Positions 1-5,186 of a stretch of 20,895 nt of DNA are shown here, piece after piece. The notes under the pieces were generated by a model, which saw nothing but the letters and a program-made list of their open reading frames with translations, did not search any database and was not told where the DNA came from. Both the position numbers and the translations under genes were made by a program. The stretch comes from an uncultured Oscillospiraceae bacterium (GTDB lineage: Bacteria > Bacillota > Clostridia > Oscillospirales > Oscillospiraceae). Position 1 is the first letter of the stretch, and every line of letters starts with the position of its first letter. The DNA is taken from the NCBI GenBank assembly GCA_934574095.1, contig CAKTMW010000031.1, positions 1-20,895 on the forward strand, given 5' to 3'.

Positions 1-149
1 GCCCCGAGGTGGTCAAGGAGGAGTGCGAAGCCACTCCCGGCCACAAGATGGGCTCCTACGGCTTCTTCAAGATCTGCGTCAAGGTCATCACCCCGCTGTG
101 CATGCTCTTCATCCTGTACGGTCAGGTGGCCAGCTTCTTCGGCCTGTAA
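1..149 (+). CDS. SNF-family sodium-dependent transporter, C-terminal end only (partial)
   Basis: The reading frame starts at position 3 and ends at TAA 147-149; only the last 48 residues are in the window. The product is the end of a sodium:neurotransmitter symporter (SNF/NSS) family protein, an inner-membrane transporter that couples uptake of an amino acid or related solute to sodium entry. The assignment rests on comparison with the complete gene at 700-2133: 42 of 47 aligned C-terminal residues are identical, including the PEVVK, CEATP and KMGSYGFFKIC stretches, and this copy has one extra leucine at the end. The visible part contains the last membrane-spanning segment (VITPLCMLFILYGQV). 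It is followed by a strong terminator, so the two paralogues are probably separate transcripts. The substrate cannot be read from this fragment. Confidence 0.9.
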   Translation, partial: PEVVKEECEATPGHKMGSYGFFKICVKVITPLCMLFILYGQVASFFGL

Positions 150-221
150 GAGGTTTGTCCTGAAAAGCTGATTTCCGGGACCGCCATCCCGCAGCTCTTC
201 TTACTAAAAAATGTGACAAAA

Positions 222-262
222 AGAAAACGTCCGCCATCGGCGGACGTTTTCTTTCCTTTTGT
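222..262. terminator. Intrinsic terminator after the first SNF transporter gene
   Basis: A perfect 13-bp inverted repeat (223-235 with 239-251, arms GAAAACGTCCGCC / GGCGGACGTTTTC) encloses a 3-base loop and is followed by a T-rich tract (CTTTCCTTTT). An A-rich tract precedes it, so it could also stop transcription on the other strand. Confidence 0.85.
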
Positions 263-544
263 CAGAAAAAATGCGGGAAATAGATGGGAAGTGCCTGCGT
301 TCAAGCACTTTTTGCTGTACACACAGTCCTGCGTTTTCTTGTCAAGAGTAGTTTTTTTAACAATTTGATGTTTCCTGAAACGAAAAACATACAAATTATT
401 AACGATATCGGCGGAAAAATGCACAAGAAATCAATGCAAATTCTGCTTAAAATTCATAAAATGAACGTAATGACAAGCCAAAAAATCGTTCACAAAATGT
501 TAAAAACATAAAAACACATGCAAAAATTTTATTAACATTGCTAA
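263..544. other. AT-rich spacer without a supported gene
   Basis: About 280 bases between the terminator and the promoter of the second transporter gene. From about 330 onward it is clearly richer in A and T than the flanking genes. A 75-codon open frame starts at 284 but has no ribosome binding site and looks like non-coding translation. A weak hairpin (AAGTGC/GCACTT, 290-311) is present. I see no tRNA, riboswitch or repeat here; AT-rich DNA upstream of a promoter may act as an UP-element or a site for nucleoid proteins, which is inference. Confidence 0.5.
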
Positions 545-573
545 TTGCGTAAGGAAAATGAATCCGTTATACT
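545..573 (+). promoter_or_regulatory. Candidate housekeeping promoter for the SNF transporter gene
   Basis: TTGCGT (545-550) and TATACT (568-573) are separated by 17 bases, which fits a sigma-70/sigma-A type promoter. Transcription would start near 580 and give a leader of about 120 bases. The -10 box matches the consensus in 5 of 6 positions and the -35 box in 4 of 6. Confidence 0.55.
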
Positions 574-581
574 TTTTTTAT

Positions 582-682
582 CCCCAAAACGGAGGAAAAA
601 TCTTCCGGGGTGTGAGAGGTTCTGGCAGCGTGGCGGCGCTGCGGAATGTTTCCTGTCAATAGACAGGAAAAACACATTTTTT
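582..682 (+). promoter_or_regulatory. Hairpin-rich mRNA leader of the SNF transporter gene
   Basis: Three hairpins follow one another in the predicted leader. The first pairs 591-596 with 601-606, with an outer CCCC/GGGG pair at 582-585 and 607-610. The second pairs GCAGCG 625-630 with CGCTGC 637-642. The third is a perfect 9-bp stem, TTTCCTGTC 649-657 with GACAGGAAA 662-670, and is followed six bases later by a run of six T (677-682) just before the ribosome binding site at 686-691. The arrangement resembles an attenuator or a leader that controls translation, but the T-run is set back from the stem, and no known riboswitch class is recognised. Confidence 0.4.
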
Positions 683-699
683 AGTAAGGAGAGAAAACA

Positions 700-2133
700 A
701 TGGAAGAAAGAAAAGGCTTTGGATCCAATTTTGGATTTCTGATGGCTGCTGTCGGTTCCGCAGTCGGCCTGGGCAACATCTGGGGTTTCCCCAATAAGAT
801 GGGTGCTTCCGGCGGCGCACTGTTCCTGATTCTGTATCTGATCCTGGCCGTTCTGTGCGGCTTCGTCGTCATGGTGGGCGAGCTGGCCCTGGGCCGTAAG
901 ACCGGCCACGGTGCCGTCGGCGCTTACAAGGTGCTGAGCAAGAAGTTCAGCTGGATGGGCTGGCTGGGCATTCTGTCCGCATTCTTCATCCTGTTCTTCT
1001 ACTGCGCACTGGGCGGCTATTGCATCAAGTACACTGTCCTGAACGTGGGCGACCTGTTCGGCGCCGGCTTCGGCTCCAACGGTCTGTCGGGCGCTGAGAT
1101 TTTCGGTGCTTTCATGAGCAGCCCCGGTGAGGCCATCATCTACGGCCTGATCTTCGTGGCCCTGACCATGCTGATCGTTATGGGCGGCGTCGGCGGCGGT
1201 ATCGAGAAGGTCTGCTCCATCGGTATGCCCTGCCTGTTCGTGGCCCTCATCATCTGCATCATCCGTGCCTGCACCCTGCCCGGCGCTGTGGACGGCCTGA
1301 AGTACATGTTCGTTCCCGGTTGGGCTGTTGCCAACGGCGTTATCACCGAGGCTCCCAGCTTCTTTCAAGTTCTTTCCACCGCCGGTGGCCAGATGTTCTT
1401 CTCCCTGTCCCTGGGCATGGGCGCCATGATCACCTATGGTTCCTACCTGGATAAGAAGGAGAACCTGGAAAAGAACGCCATCCTCATCATCGTCATGGAT
1501 ACCCTGGTGGCCTTGATGGCCGGTCTGTGCGTCATCCCCGGTCGTTTCGCTCTGGACCCCGAGGGCGCTCTGGGCGGCCCGTCCCTGCTGTTCATCACCA
1601 TGCAGAACGTGTTCCACAAGATGGGCGCTGTCGGTCCTATCTTCGGCATCCTGTTCTATCTGCTGGTGGTCTTCGCCGCTATCTCCTCCTCCATCTCCCT
1701 GCTGGAGGTCGTGGTGGCTCACTTCGTCGACAAGGCTCGTATTGCCGGCAAGGGCGACAAGCGTAAGACTTACTCCCTGATTGCCGCTGCCGCTGTCGGT
1801 CTGGGCTGCATCCTGGTCTGCGCCGACTGCCTGGGCGGTGCTGGTATCGCACCGGCAGACCTGCTGGGCATCGAGAATCCCAAGGCTTGGGCTGCCGACT
1901 GGCTGGACTTCTGGGATATGCTGTCTGAGGGTATCATGATGCCTCTGGGCGCACTGCTGATGTCCCTGATGATCGGCTGGGAGATCGGCCCCGAAGTGGT
2001 CAAGAACGAGTGCGAAGCCACCCCTGCACACAAGATGGGTTCCTATGGCTTCTTCAAGATTTGCTGCAAGGTCATCACTCCTCTGTGCATGCTGCTGATC
2101 CTGTACGGCCAGGTCATGTCCTTCTTCGGCTAA
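700..2133 (+). CDS. SNF/NSS-family sodium-dependent transporter
   Basis: A 477-residue integral membrane protein of the sodium:neurotransmitter symporter family, the bacterial group that includes LeuT, MhsT and TnaT. These proteins import amino acids or indole/aromatic compounds with sodium. The family signature near the first membrane segment is visible at residues 19-31 (GSAVGLGNIWGFP), with the broken-helix glycines of the sodium and substrate sites. About eleven hydrophobic segments follow, as in many bacterial members. The start ATG has AAGGAG eight bases upstream (686-691). The gene is rich in GGT, GCT and CGT codons compared with its neighbours, which suggests high expression. It is the downstream member of a tandem pair with the gene ending at 149 and has its own promoter and structured leader. 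The family is clear; the substrate is not. Confidence 0.93.
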   Translation: MEERKGFGSNFGFLMAAVGSAVGLGNIWGFPNKMGASGGALFLILYLILAVLCGFVVMVGELALGRKTGHGAVGAYKVLSKKFSWMGWLGILSAFFILFFYCALGGYCIKYTVLNVGDLFGAGFGSNGLSGAEIFGAFMSSPGEAIIYGLIFVALTMLIVMGGVGGGIEKVCSIGMPCLFVALIICIIRACTLPGAVDGLKYMFVPGWAVANGVITEAPSFFQVLSTAGGQMFFSLSLGMGAMITYGSYLDKKENLEKNAILIIVMDTLVALMAGLCVIPGRFALDPEGALGGPSLLFITMQNVFHKMGAVGPIFGILFYLLVVFAAISSSISLLEVVVAHFVDKARIAGKGDKRKTYSLIAAAAVGLGCILVCADCLGGAGIAPADLLGIENPKAWAADWLDFWDMLSEGIMMPLGALLMSLMIGWEIGPEVVKNECEATPAHKMGSYGFFKICCKVITPLCMLLILYGQVMSFFG

Positions 2134-2170
2134 GACTGGGTGCTGTATACTGATACGCAATTAAATGTAT

Positions 2171-2207
2171 AAAGAAGGGCCGGAGCCCGCCGCTCCGGCC
2201 TTTCTTT
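2171..2207. terminator. Bidirectional terminator between the SNF transporter and the converging kinase gene
   Basis: A 15-bp stem (2171-2185 with 2193-2207, one G-U pair) has a 7-base loop and is followed by TTTCTTTT. The left side begins with AAAGAA, so it also has a T-rich tail on the minus strand. It can serve both the transporter gene (stop 2131-2133) and the minus-strand gene whose stop is at 2256-2258. Confidence 0.85.
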
Positions 2208-2214
2208 TGCTATA

Positions 2215-2257
2215 AACGTATAGGCGATGAAATCTTTGATTCCATCGCCTATACGTT
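2215..2257. repeat. 20-bp inverted repeat overlapping the stop codon of the lipid kinase gene
   Basis: Positions 2215-2234 pair with 2238-2257 with only one mismatch (2230 with 2242) and a 3-base TTT loop. Two bases of the minus-strand TAA stop codon (2256-2258) lie in the right arm. It follows the kinase coding sequence directly and lies 8 bases from the bidirectional terminator, so the kinase mRNA would end in two consecutive hairpins. There is no proper T-run after it on the minus strand, so it is more likely a 3'-end stabilising hairpin or part of a compound terminator. Confidence 0.7.
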
Positions 2258-3140
2258 ATCCCATTAGTTTGATGGCGTGGTGCAGATTCTGTATCTCCAC
2301 TTTGGGCTGGCTGGCGGCGTATTCGCCGTCCAGCGACCAGGGAATGATATCGTCGGTGGTCAGCGTTACGTGTTCCACATGGCGGAAGATGACACCGGGG
2401 GCGTCGTACTCCATCCGGGTCAGGGAACCGATGAGCGTACTGAGCTCCACGGCGTTTTTCGGCATCCGCAGTAGCAGTAATTCAAACATCCCGTCATCCA
2501 TCTTCACATGGTTGGGGTCCAGCTTCATCAGCCCGCCCAGGGAGGTGGAATTGCATACCGCGCCGAATATATATTCACCGTCAAATACTTCGCCGTCCGC
2601 CTCGATGCGGCAGCGGTAGGGCCGCAGAGAGTCCAGGTCGTTCATGCCCTCGAAGATATAGGCCAGGTGGCCCAGGGCGTTTTTTGCCGCCTGGGTGGCG
2701 GAGTAGGAGGCGCGGGTAAAGGCGCCGAAGGAGGCCACATAGGCGAAGTAGCGTCCGTTGTGCTGGCCCAGGTCCAGCAGCTTGGGCTGTGTGCAGGCGG
2801 CAATGGCGTTGGCCGCCGCCATGGGCTGGGAAGGAATGTGCAGGCTGGCGGCAAAATCGTTGGTGCTGCCGTGGGGGATATAGCCCACAGGAGGACGGTG
2901 CTCCAGCGTCATCAGGCCGCACAGGGTCTCGTTCAGTGTACCGTCGCCGCCGGCGCAGACCACCAGGTCGAAGTCGCCGCCCAGTTCCGCCGCCGCCCGC
3001 TTGGCGTCGCCGGGGCCCTCGGTGGTGAACAGCTTAATGAGATACCCCACCTGGGACAGGCGGGCCACCACGTCGAACATGGGGGCCATGGAGCGGGTCC
3101 GGCCCGCACGGGGATTGACGATAAACAGCAGTTTTTTCAT
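2256..3140 (-). CDS. Diacylglycerol kinase / YegS-like lipid kinase
   Basis: A 294-residue protein of the DAGK catalytic family (DgkB, YegS, BmrU and relatives), which phosphorylates diacylglycerol or related lipids with ATP at the inner face of the membrane. The N-terminal NPRAG (residues 9-13) and the nucleotide-binding GGDGTLNE (64-71) are typical, and GSTNDFA (91-97) corresponds to the family's G-T-x-N-D-F-A motif. The length is normal. The frame is open far upstream, but the start at 3140 is chosen because it has AGGAGG about eight bases upstream and gives the standard N-terminus. In Clostridia such enzymes recycle the diacylglycerol left by lipoteichoic acid synthesis. The gene stands alone, is divergent from the AI-2E gene and converges on the SNF transporter gene. 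The lipid specificity is not visible. Confidence 0.92.
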   Translation of the reverse strand: MKKLLFIVNPRAGRTRSMAPMFDVVARLSQVGYLIKLFTTEGPGDAKRAAAELGGDFDLVVCAGGDGTLNETLCGLMTLEHRPPVGYIPHGSTNDFAASLHIPSQPMAAANAIAACTQPKLLDLGQHNGRYFAYVASFGAFTRASYSATQAAKNALGHLAYIFEGMNDLDSLRPYRCRIEADGEVFDGEYIFGAVCNSTSLGGLMKLDPNHVKMDDGMFELLLLRMPKNAVELSTLIGSLTRMEYDAPGVIFRHVEHVTLTTDDIIPWSLDGEYAASQPKVEIQNLHHAIKLMG

Positions 3141-3173
3141 GGAAAAGACCTCCTGGAAAAAGATCGCCCACCC

Positions 3174-3202
3174 ATTATGCCACATTCCGCGGGAAATTGC
3201 AA
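3174..3202 (-). promoter_or_regulatory. Candidate promoter for the lipid kinase gene
   Basis: Read on the minus strand, TTGCAA (3202-3197) and CATAAT (3179-3174) are separated by 17 bases. This gives a start near 3168 and a short leader to the ATG at 3140. The -35 hexamer lies inside the palindrome ATTGCAAT. Confidence 0.5.
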
Positions 3203-3220
3203 TTCCCCTGTGGAAAGCCC

Positions 3221-3249
3221 TTGCAAAACGGCGAAAAAATGAGTATGAT
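3221..3249 (+). promoter_or_regulatory. Candidate promoter for the AI-2E family gene
   Basis: TTGCAA (3221-3226) and TATGAT (3244-3249) are separated by 17 bases. The predicted start near 3256 gives a leader of roughly 23 bases with a GGGGGAG ribosome binding site before ATG 3279. It lies back to back with the kinase promoter. Confidence 0.55.
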
Positions 3250-3278
3250 AAAAGAAAACCACGCAAAGGGGGAGCGGC

Positions 3279-4541
3279 ATGAAGGGCAAGGTCTATTGGA
3301 GATGGGGCCTGACGGCGTTTTTGACGGTGTGCGCCATCCTGGTGTTTTACGACGCCTTTTATCAGGGCGGTACGCTTCAGCACGTGCTGGGCAAGCTGAC
3401 CGAGGTGCTGGCTCCGGTGTTCTACGGCCTTGCCATGGCCTATCTGCTGACGCCGCTGGTGAAGTGGTTCGAACGGGAGCTCCTGTGGTGTAAGAGCAAG
3501 ATCAAGGGAGTGCGGGATAAGCAGCTCAAGCACGGCAAGGGCCTGCTGCGGGCCGCCGCCATTTTGCTGACCTGGGCCGTTGTCCTGGCCATGATCTATT
3601 GGCTGATGAGCGTGCTGATCCCTCAGCTGATCGACAGCGTTACCATGCTGATCCGCAACGCCCGCTACTATTATTATAAGGTATACCGCTGGGCCGACAC
3701 CTGGCTGGAGGCCAATCCGGAGATCGGCAGCTGGGCCAACGATGTGCTGAGCGATTACTACAACAACGCGGTGAACACGCTGACCGATACCATTCTGCCC
3801 AAGGCCCAGGAGATCGCCACCGCCCTGACCGGCGGCATCTGGACCGGTATCCGCAGCGTGGTGACGTTTGCCATGAATTTCATTGTGGGCATCATCATCT
3901 CCGTATATCTGCTGGCGATGAAGGAGAAGAGTCTGGCCCGCTGCTGCAAGGTCATCTACGCCATCTTCCGCCGGGAGACGGCGGACCTGGTGCTGACGGG
4001 CCTGCACAACACCAACCAGGTGTTTTCCGGTTTTGTCCGGGGCAAGCTGCTGGATTCGCTGATTATCGGCATATTGTGCTTCATCGGCTGCTCCATCCTG
4101 AAAATACCCTATACCCCGCTGGTCAGCGTGGTGGTGGGCGTTACCAACGTCATTCCCTTCTTCGGACCGTTTTTGGGGGCCATCCCCAGCGCGTTCTTGA
4201 TCCTGCTGGCCAGCCCCCTGAAGTGCCTGTATTTTGTGATTTTTGTTGTTCTTCTGCAGCAGCTGGACGGCAACGTCATCGGCCCGAAAATCCTGGGCGA
4301 CAGCACCGGTATCTCCAGCTTCTGGGTCATTGTGGCCATTCTGGTGGGCGGCGGCTTTTTCGGTGTGCTGGGTATGTTCTTCGGCGTACCGGTGTTCGCC
4401 TGTCTGCGTATCCTGATAAAATGGCTGATGGACCGCCGTTTGGCCAAACGGGGTATGCCCACCGAGGCCAGCGCTTACGTGGAGCGGAAGGAAGCCCTCA
4501 GCCGGGAGAGGGAGCCGGAACGAGAAGAAAAAACGGAATAA
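3279..4541 (+). CDS. AI-2E family transporter (membrane protein)
   Basis: A 420-residue integral membrane protein of the AI-2E (formerly UPF0118/PerM) family. Members have been linked to export of autoinducer-2, to sodium/proton exchange and to cell-envelope functions, so the family name should not be taken as proof of substrate. Two hydrophobic segments lie near the N-terminus, a long partly amphipathic region follows (about residues 125-200), and the C-terminal half carries the conserved core: GKLLDSLIIG, the NVIPFFGPFLG loop, and GNVIGPKILGDSTG followed by the last membrane helices. The tail is highly charged (KEALSREREPEREEKTE). The length is normal. The start is supported by GGGGGAG just upstream. 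It is a single-gene unit followed by its own terminator. Confidence 0.92.
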   Translation: MKGKVYWRWGLTAFLTVCAILVFYDAFYQGGTLQHVLGKLTEVLAPVFYGLAMAYLLTPLVKWFERELLWCKSKIKGVRDKQLKHGKGLLRAAAILLTWAVVLAMIYWLMSVLIPQLIDSVTMLIRNARYYYYKVYRWADTWLEANPEIGSWANDVLSDYYNNAVNTLTDTILPKAQEIATALTGGIWTGIRSVVTFAMNFIVGIIISVYLLAMKEKSLARCCKVIYAIFRRETADLVLTGLHNTNQVFSGFVRGKLLDSLIIGILCFIGCSILKIPYTPLVSVVVGVTNVIPFFGPFLGAIPSAFLILLASPLKCLYFVIFVVLLQQLDGNVIGPKILGDSTGISSFWVIVAILVGGGFFGVLGMFFGVPVFACLRILIKWLMDRRLAKRGMPTEASAYVERKEALSREREPEREEKTE

Positions 4542-4548
4542 AACCCGA

Positions 4549-4576
4549 AAAGACGGCCGAAAGGCCGCCTTTTTGT
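4549..4576 (+). terminator. Intrinsic terminator after the AI-2E family gene
   Basis: GACGGCC (4552-4558) pairs with GGCCGCC (4563-4569), with one mismatch and a GAAA tetraloop, extended by A-T pairs and followed by TTTTT. It begins 8 bases after the TAA stop. Confidence 0.85.
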
Positions 4577-4603
4577 ATTCCCTGTATCAGTGCGAGGGGA
4601 GTT

Positions 4604-4681
4604 TCGTCCCATCGGGGACGAGGTACTTTTGTCCGTGGCGACAAAAGTACCCAAAAACGCCACTTAAACCTGCGGTTTAAG
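4604..4681. repeat. Cluster of three perfect hairpins, probable dispersed repeat element
   Basis: Three perfect inverted repeats follow closely: TCGTCCC/GGGACGA (4604-4610 with 4615-4621), a 12-bp stem GGTACTTTTGTC/GACAAAAGTACC (4622-4633 with 4640-4651), and CTTAAACC/GGTTTAAG (4663-4670 with 4674-4681). Loops are 3 to 6 bases. No gene is supported here: short frames on both strands have no ribosome binding site. From memory, similar blocks recur in intergenic regions of related gut Clostridia and are often mis-translated as small proteins; this is recollection, not a search. The edges are unknown, and the element may extend right towards 4860. Confidence 0.55.
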
Positions 4682-5032
4682 AATCCGCGCACGCTATGCC
4701 TTTTGCGAATTTGATACGCTATACCACGCGCTCATAGAACACGGTGGTTATCGCTGCGTATGACGAATCGTCTGTTCCTCTTGCGTCGCTGCCGCTCACG
4801 TTCTCAACGGTAGACACCAAAGCACTGCTCGGCGTAGGTATCAGCGGCAGCGGCGCTGGAGCAGGGACAATCCTTTTAACGAAACGGAAAAGGAAATTTT
4901 ACGTGATCGTGTGGTAAAACCACACAAATCAGCACAAGACATAGCGCACCCGGAGGTGAAGGAACCGGAGGTTCCTTCTGGAGCGAAACACCCCCACAAA
5001 CCTCCGCTATCACCGCTATCACAAATTTTTTC
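4682..5032. other. Non-coding region with further hairpins, function unknown
   Basis: About 350 bases without a convincing gene. Visible structures are CCTTTT/AAAAGG (4872-4877 with 4888-4893), GTGTGGT/ACCACAC (4909-4915 with 4919-4925) and a nested structure at 4951-5006. In that structure the outer stem CGGAGGT/ACCTCCG (4951-4957, 5000-5006) encloses a perfect 9-bp stem GAAGGAACC/GGTTCCTTC (4958-4966, 4970-4978). A run of seven T (5025-5031) follows the last structure, so 4951-5031 could end a transcript such as a small RNA. No promoter for such an RNA was identified with confidence. Confidence 0.4.
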
Positions 5033-5061
5033 TTGTCATACGGGAAAAAGTGTGATACACT
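5033..5061 (+). promoter_or_regulatory. Candidate promoter of the ABC importer operon
   Basis: TTGTCA (5033-5038) and TACACT (5056-5061) are spaced by 17 bases, and TGA directly before the -10 box forms an extended -10. Transcription would start near 5068 and give a leader of about 120 bases that contains an 18-bp tandem repeat and a GC hairpin. Confidence 0.6.
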
Positions 5062-5101
5062 GCCCTGTGAGCCTGCACTTTTCGCGGGACTCAGACCCAT
5101 T

Positions 5102-5137
5102 GACAATTGAATACGGAAAGACAACTGAATATGGAAA
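5102..5137 (+). repeat. Tandem 18-bp direct repeat in the importer leader
   Basis: GACAATTGAATACGGAAA (5102-5119) is followed without a gap by GACAACTGAATATGGAAA (5120-5137), with 16 of 18 bases identical. It lies downstream of the predicted promoter and upstream of the lipoprotein start. It could be a regulator site, an RNA-binding site or a small duplication. Confidence 0.75.
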
Positions 5138-5150
5138 CCATTATTTCTGT

Positions 5151-5170
5151 CCCCGCGGAAGGACGCGGGG
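5151..5170 (+). promoter_or_regulatory. GC hairpin just before the binding-protein ribosome binding site
   Basis: CCCCGCG (5151-5157) pairs perfectly with CGCGGGG (5164-5170) around a 6-base loop. The Shine-Dalgarno sequence AAGGAG starts a few bases later and remains free. Such a hairpin may protect the 5' end of the coding RNA or set translation; this is inference. Confidence 0.45.
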
Positions 5171-5186
5171 AGAAAAGGAGAAGAAC

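Noticed and set aside
372..390. Possible catabolite-response (cre) site around TGAAACGAAAAACA
   Set aside because: The central CG is shifted by one base from the cre consensus and the right half does not fit.
284..511. 75-codon open frame in the AT-rich spacer
   Set aside because: No ribosome binding site before the ATG, composition is that of AT-rich intergenic DNA, and the product has no recognisable feature.
580..699. T-box riboswitch in the SNF transporter leader, suggested by a TGGCGG sequence near 631
   Set aside because: The predicted leader is far too short for a T-box stem I, the TGG sequence sits in a hairpin loop rather than an antiterminator bulge, and no specifier loop is visible.
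4475..4663. Small minus-strand frames translating the 4604-4681 hairpin block
   Set aside because: They cross the AI-2E gene end and its terminator and have no ribosome binding site; they are translation of repeat DNA.
5108..5131. TGAATA hexamers inside the 18-bp repeats as activator half-sites
   Set aside because: The matching TATTC halves at five-base spacing are missing, so they do not form the 16-bp site seen near the activator.
5100..5132. Second promoter from the perfect TTGACA at 5100-5105
   Set aside because: No acceptable -10 box at 16-18 bases; the TTGTCA/TACACT pair upstream with an extended -10 is better. Kept only as a remark on the repeat.
5102..5137. Start of a CRISPR array
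   Set aside because: Only two 18-base units, directly adjacent with no spacer, and no cas genes in the window.
4911..5186. N-terminal extension of the binding lipoprotein back to 4911
   Set aside because: The extension crosses the promoter, the 18-bp repeats and hairpins, and would bury the lipoprotein signal; ATG 5187 has a good ribosome binding site.
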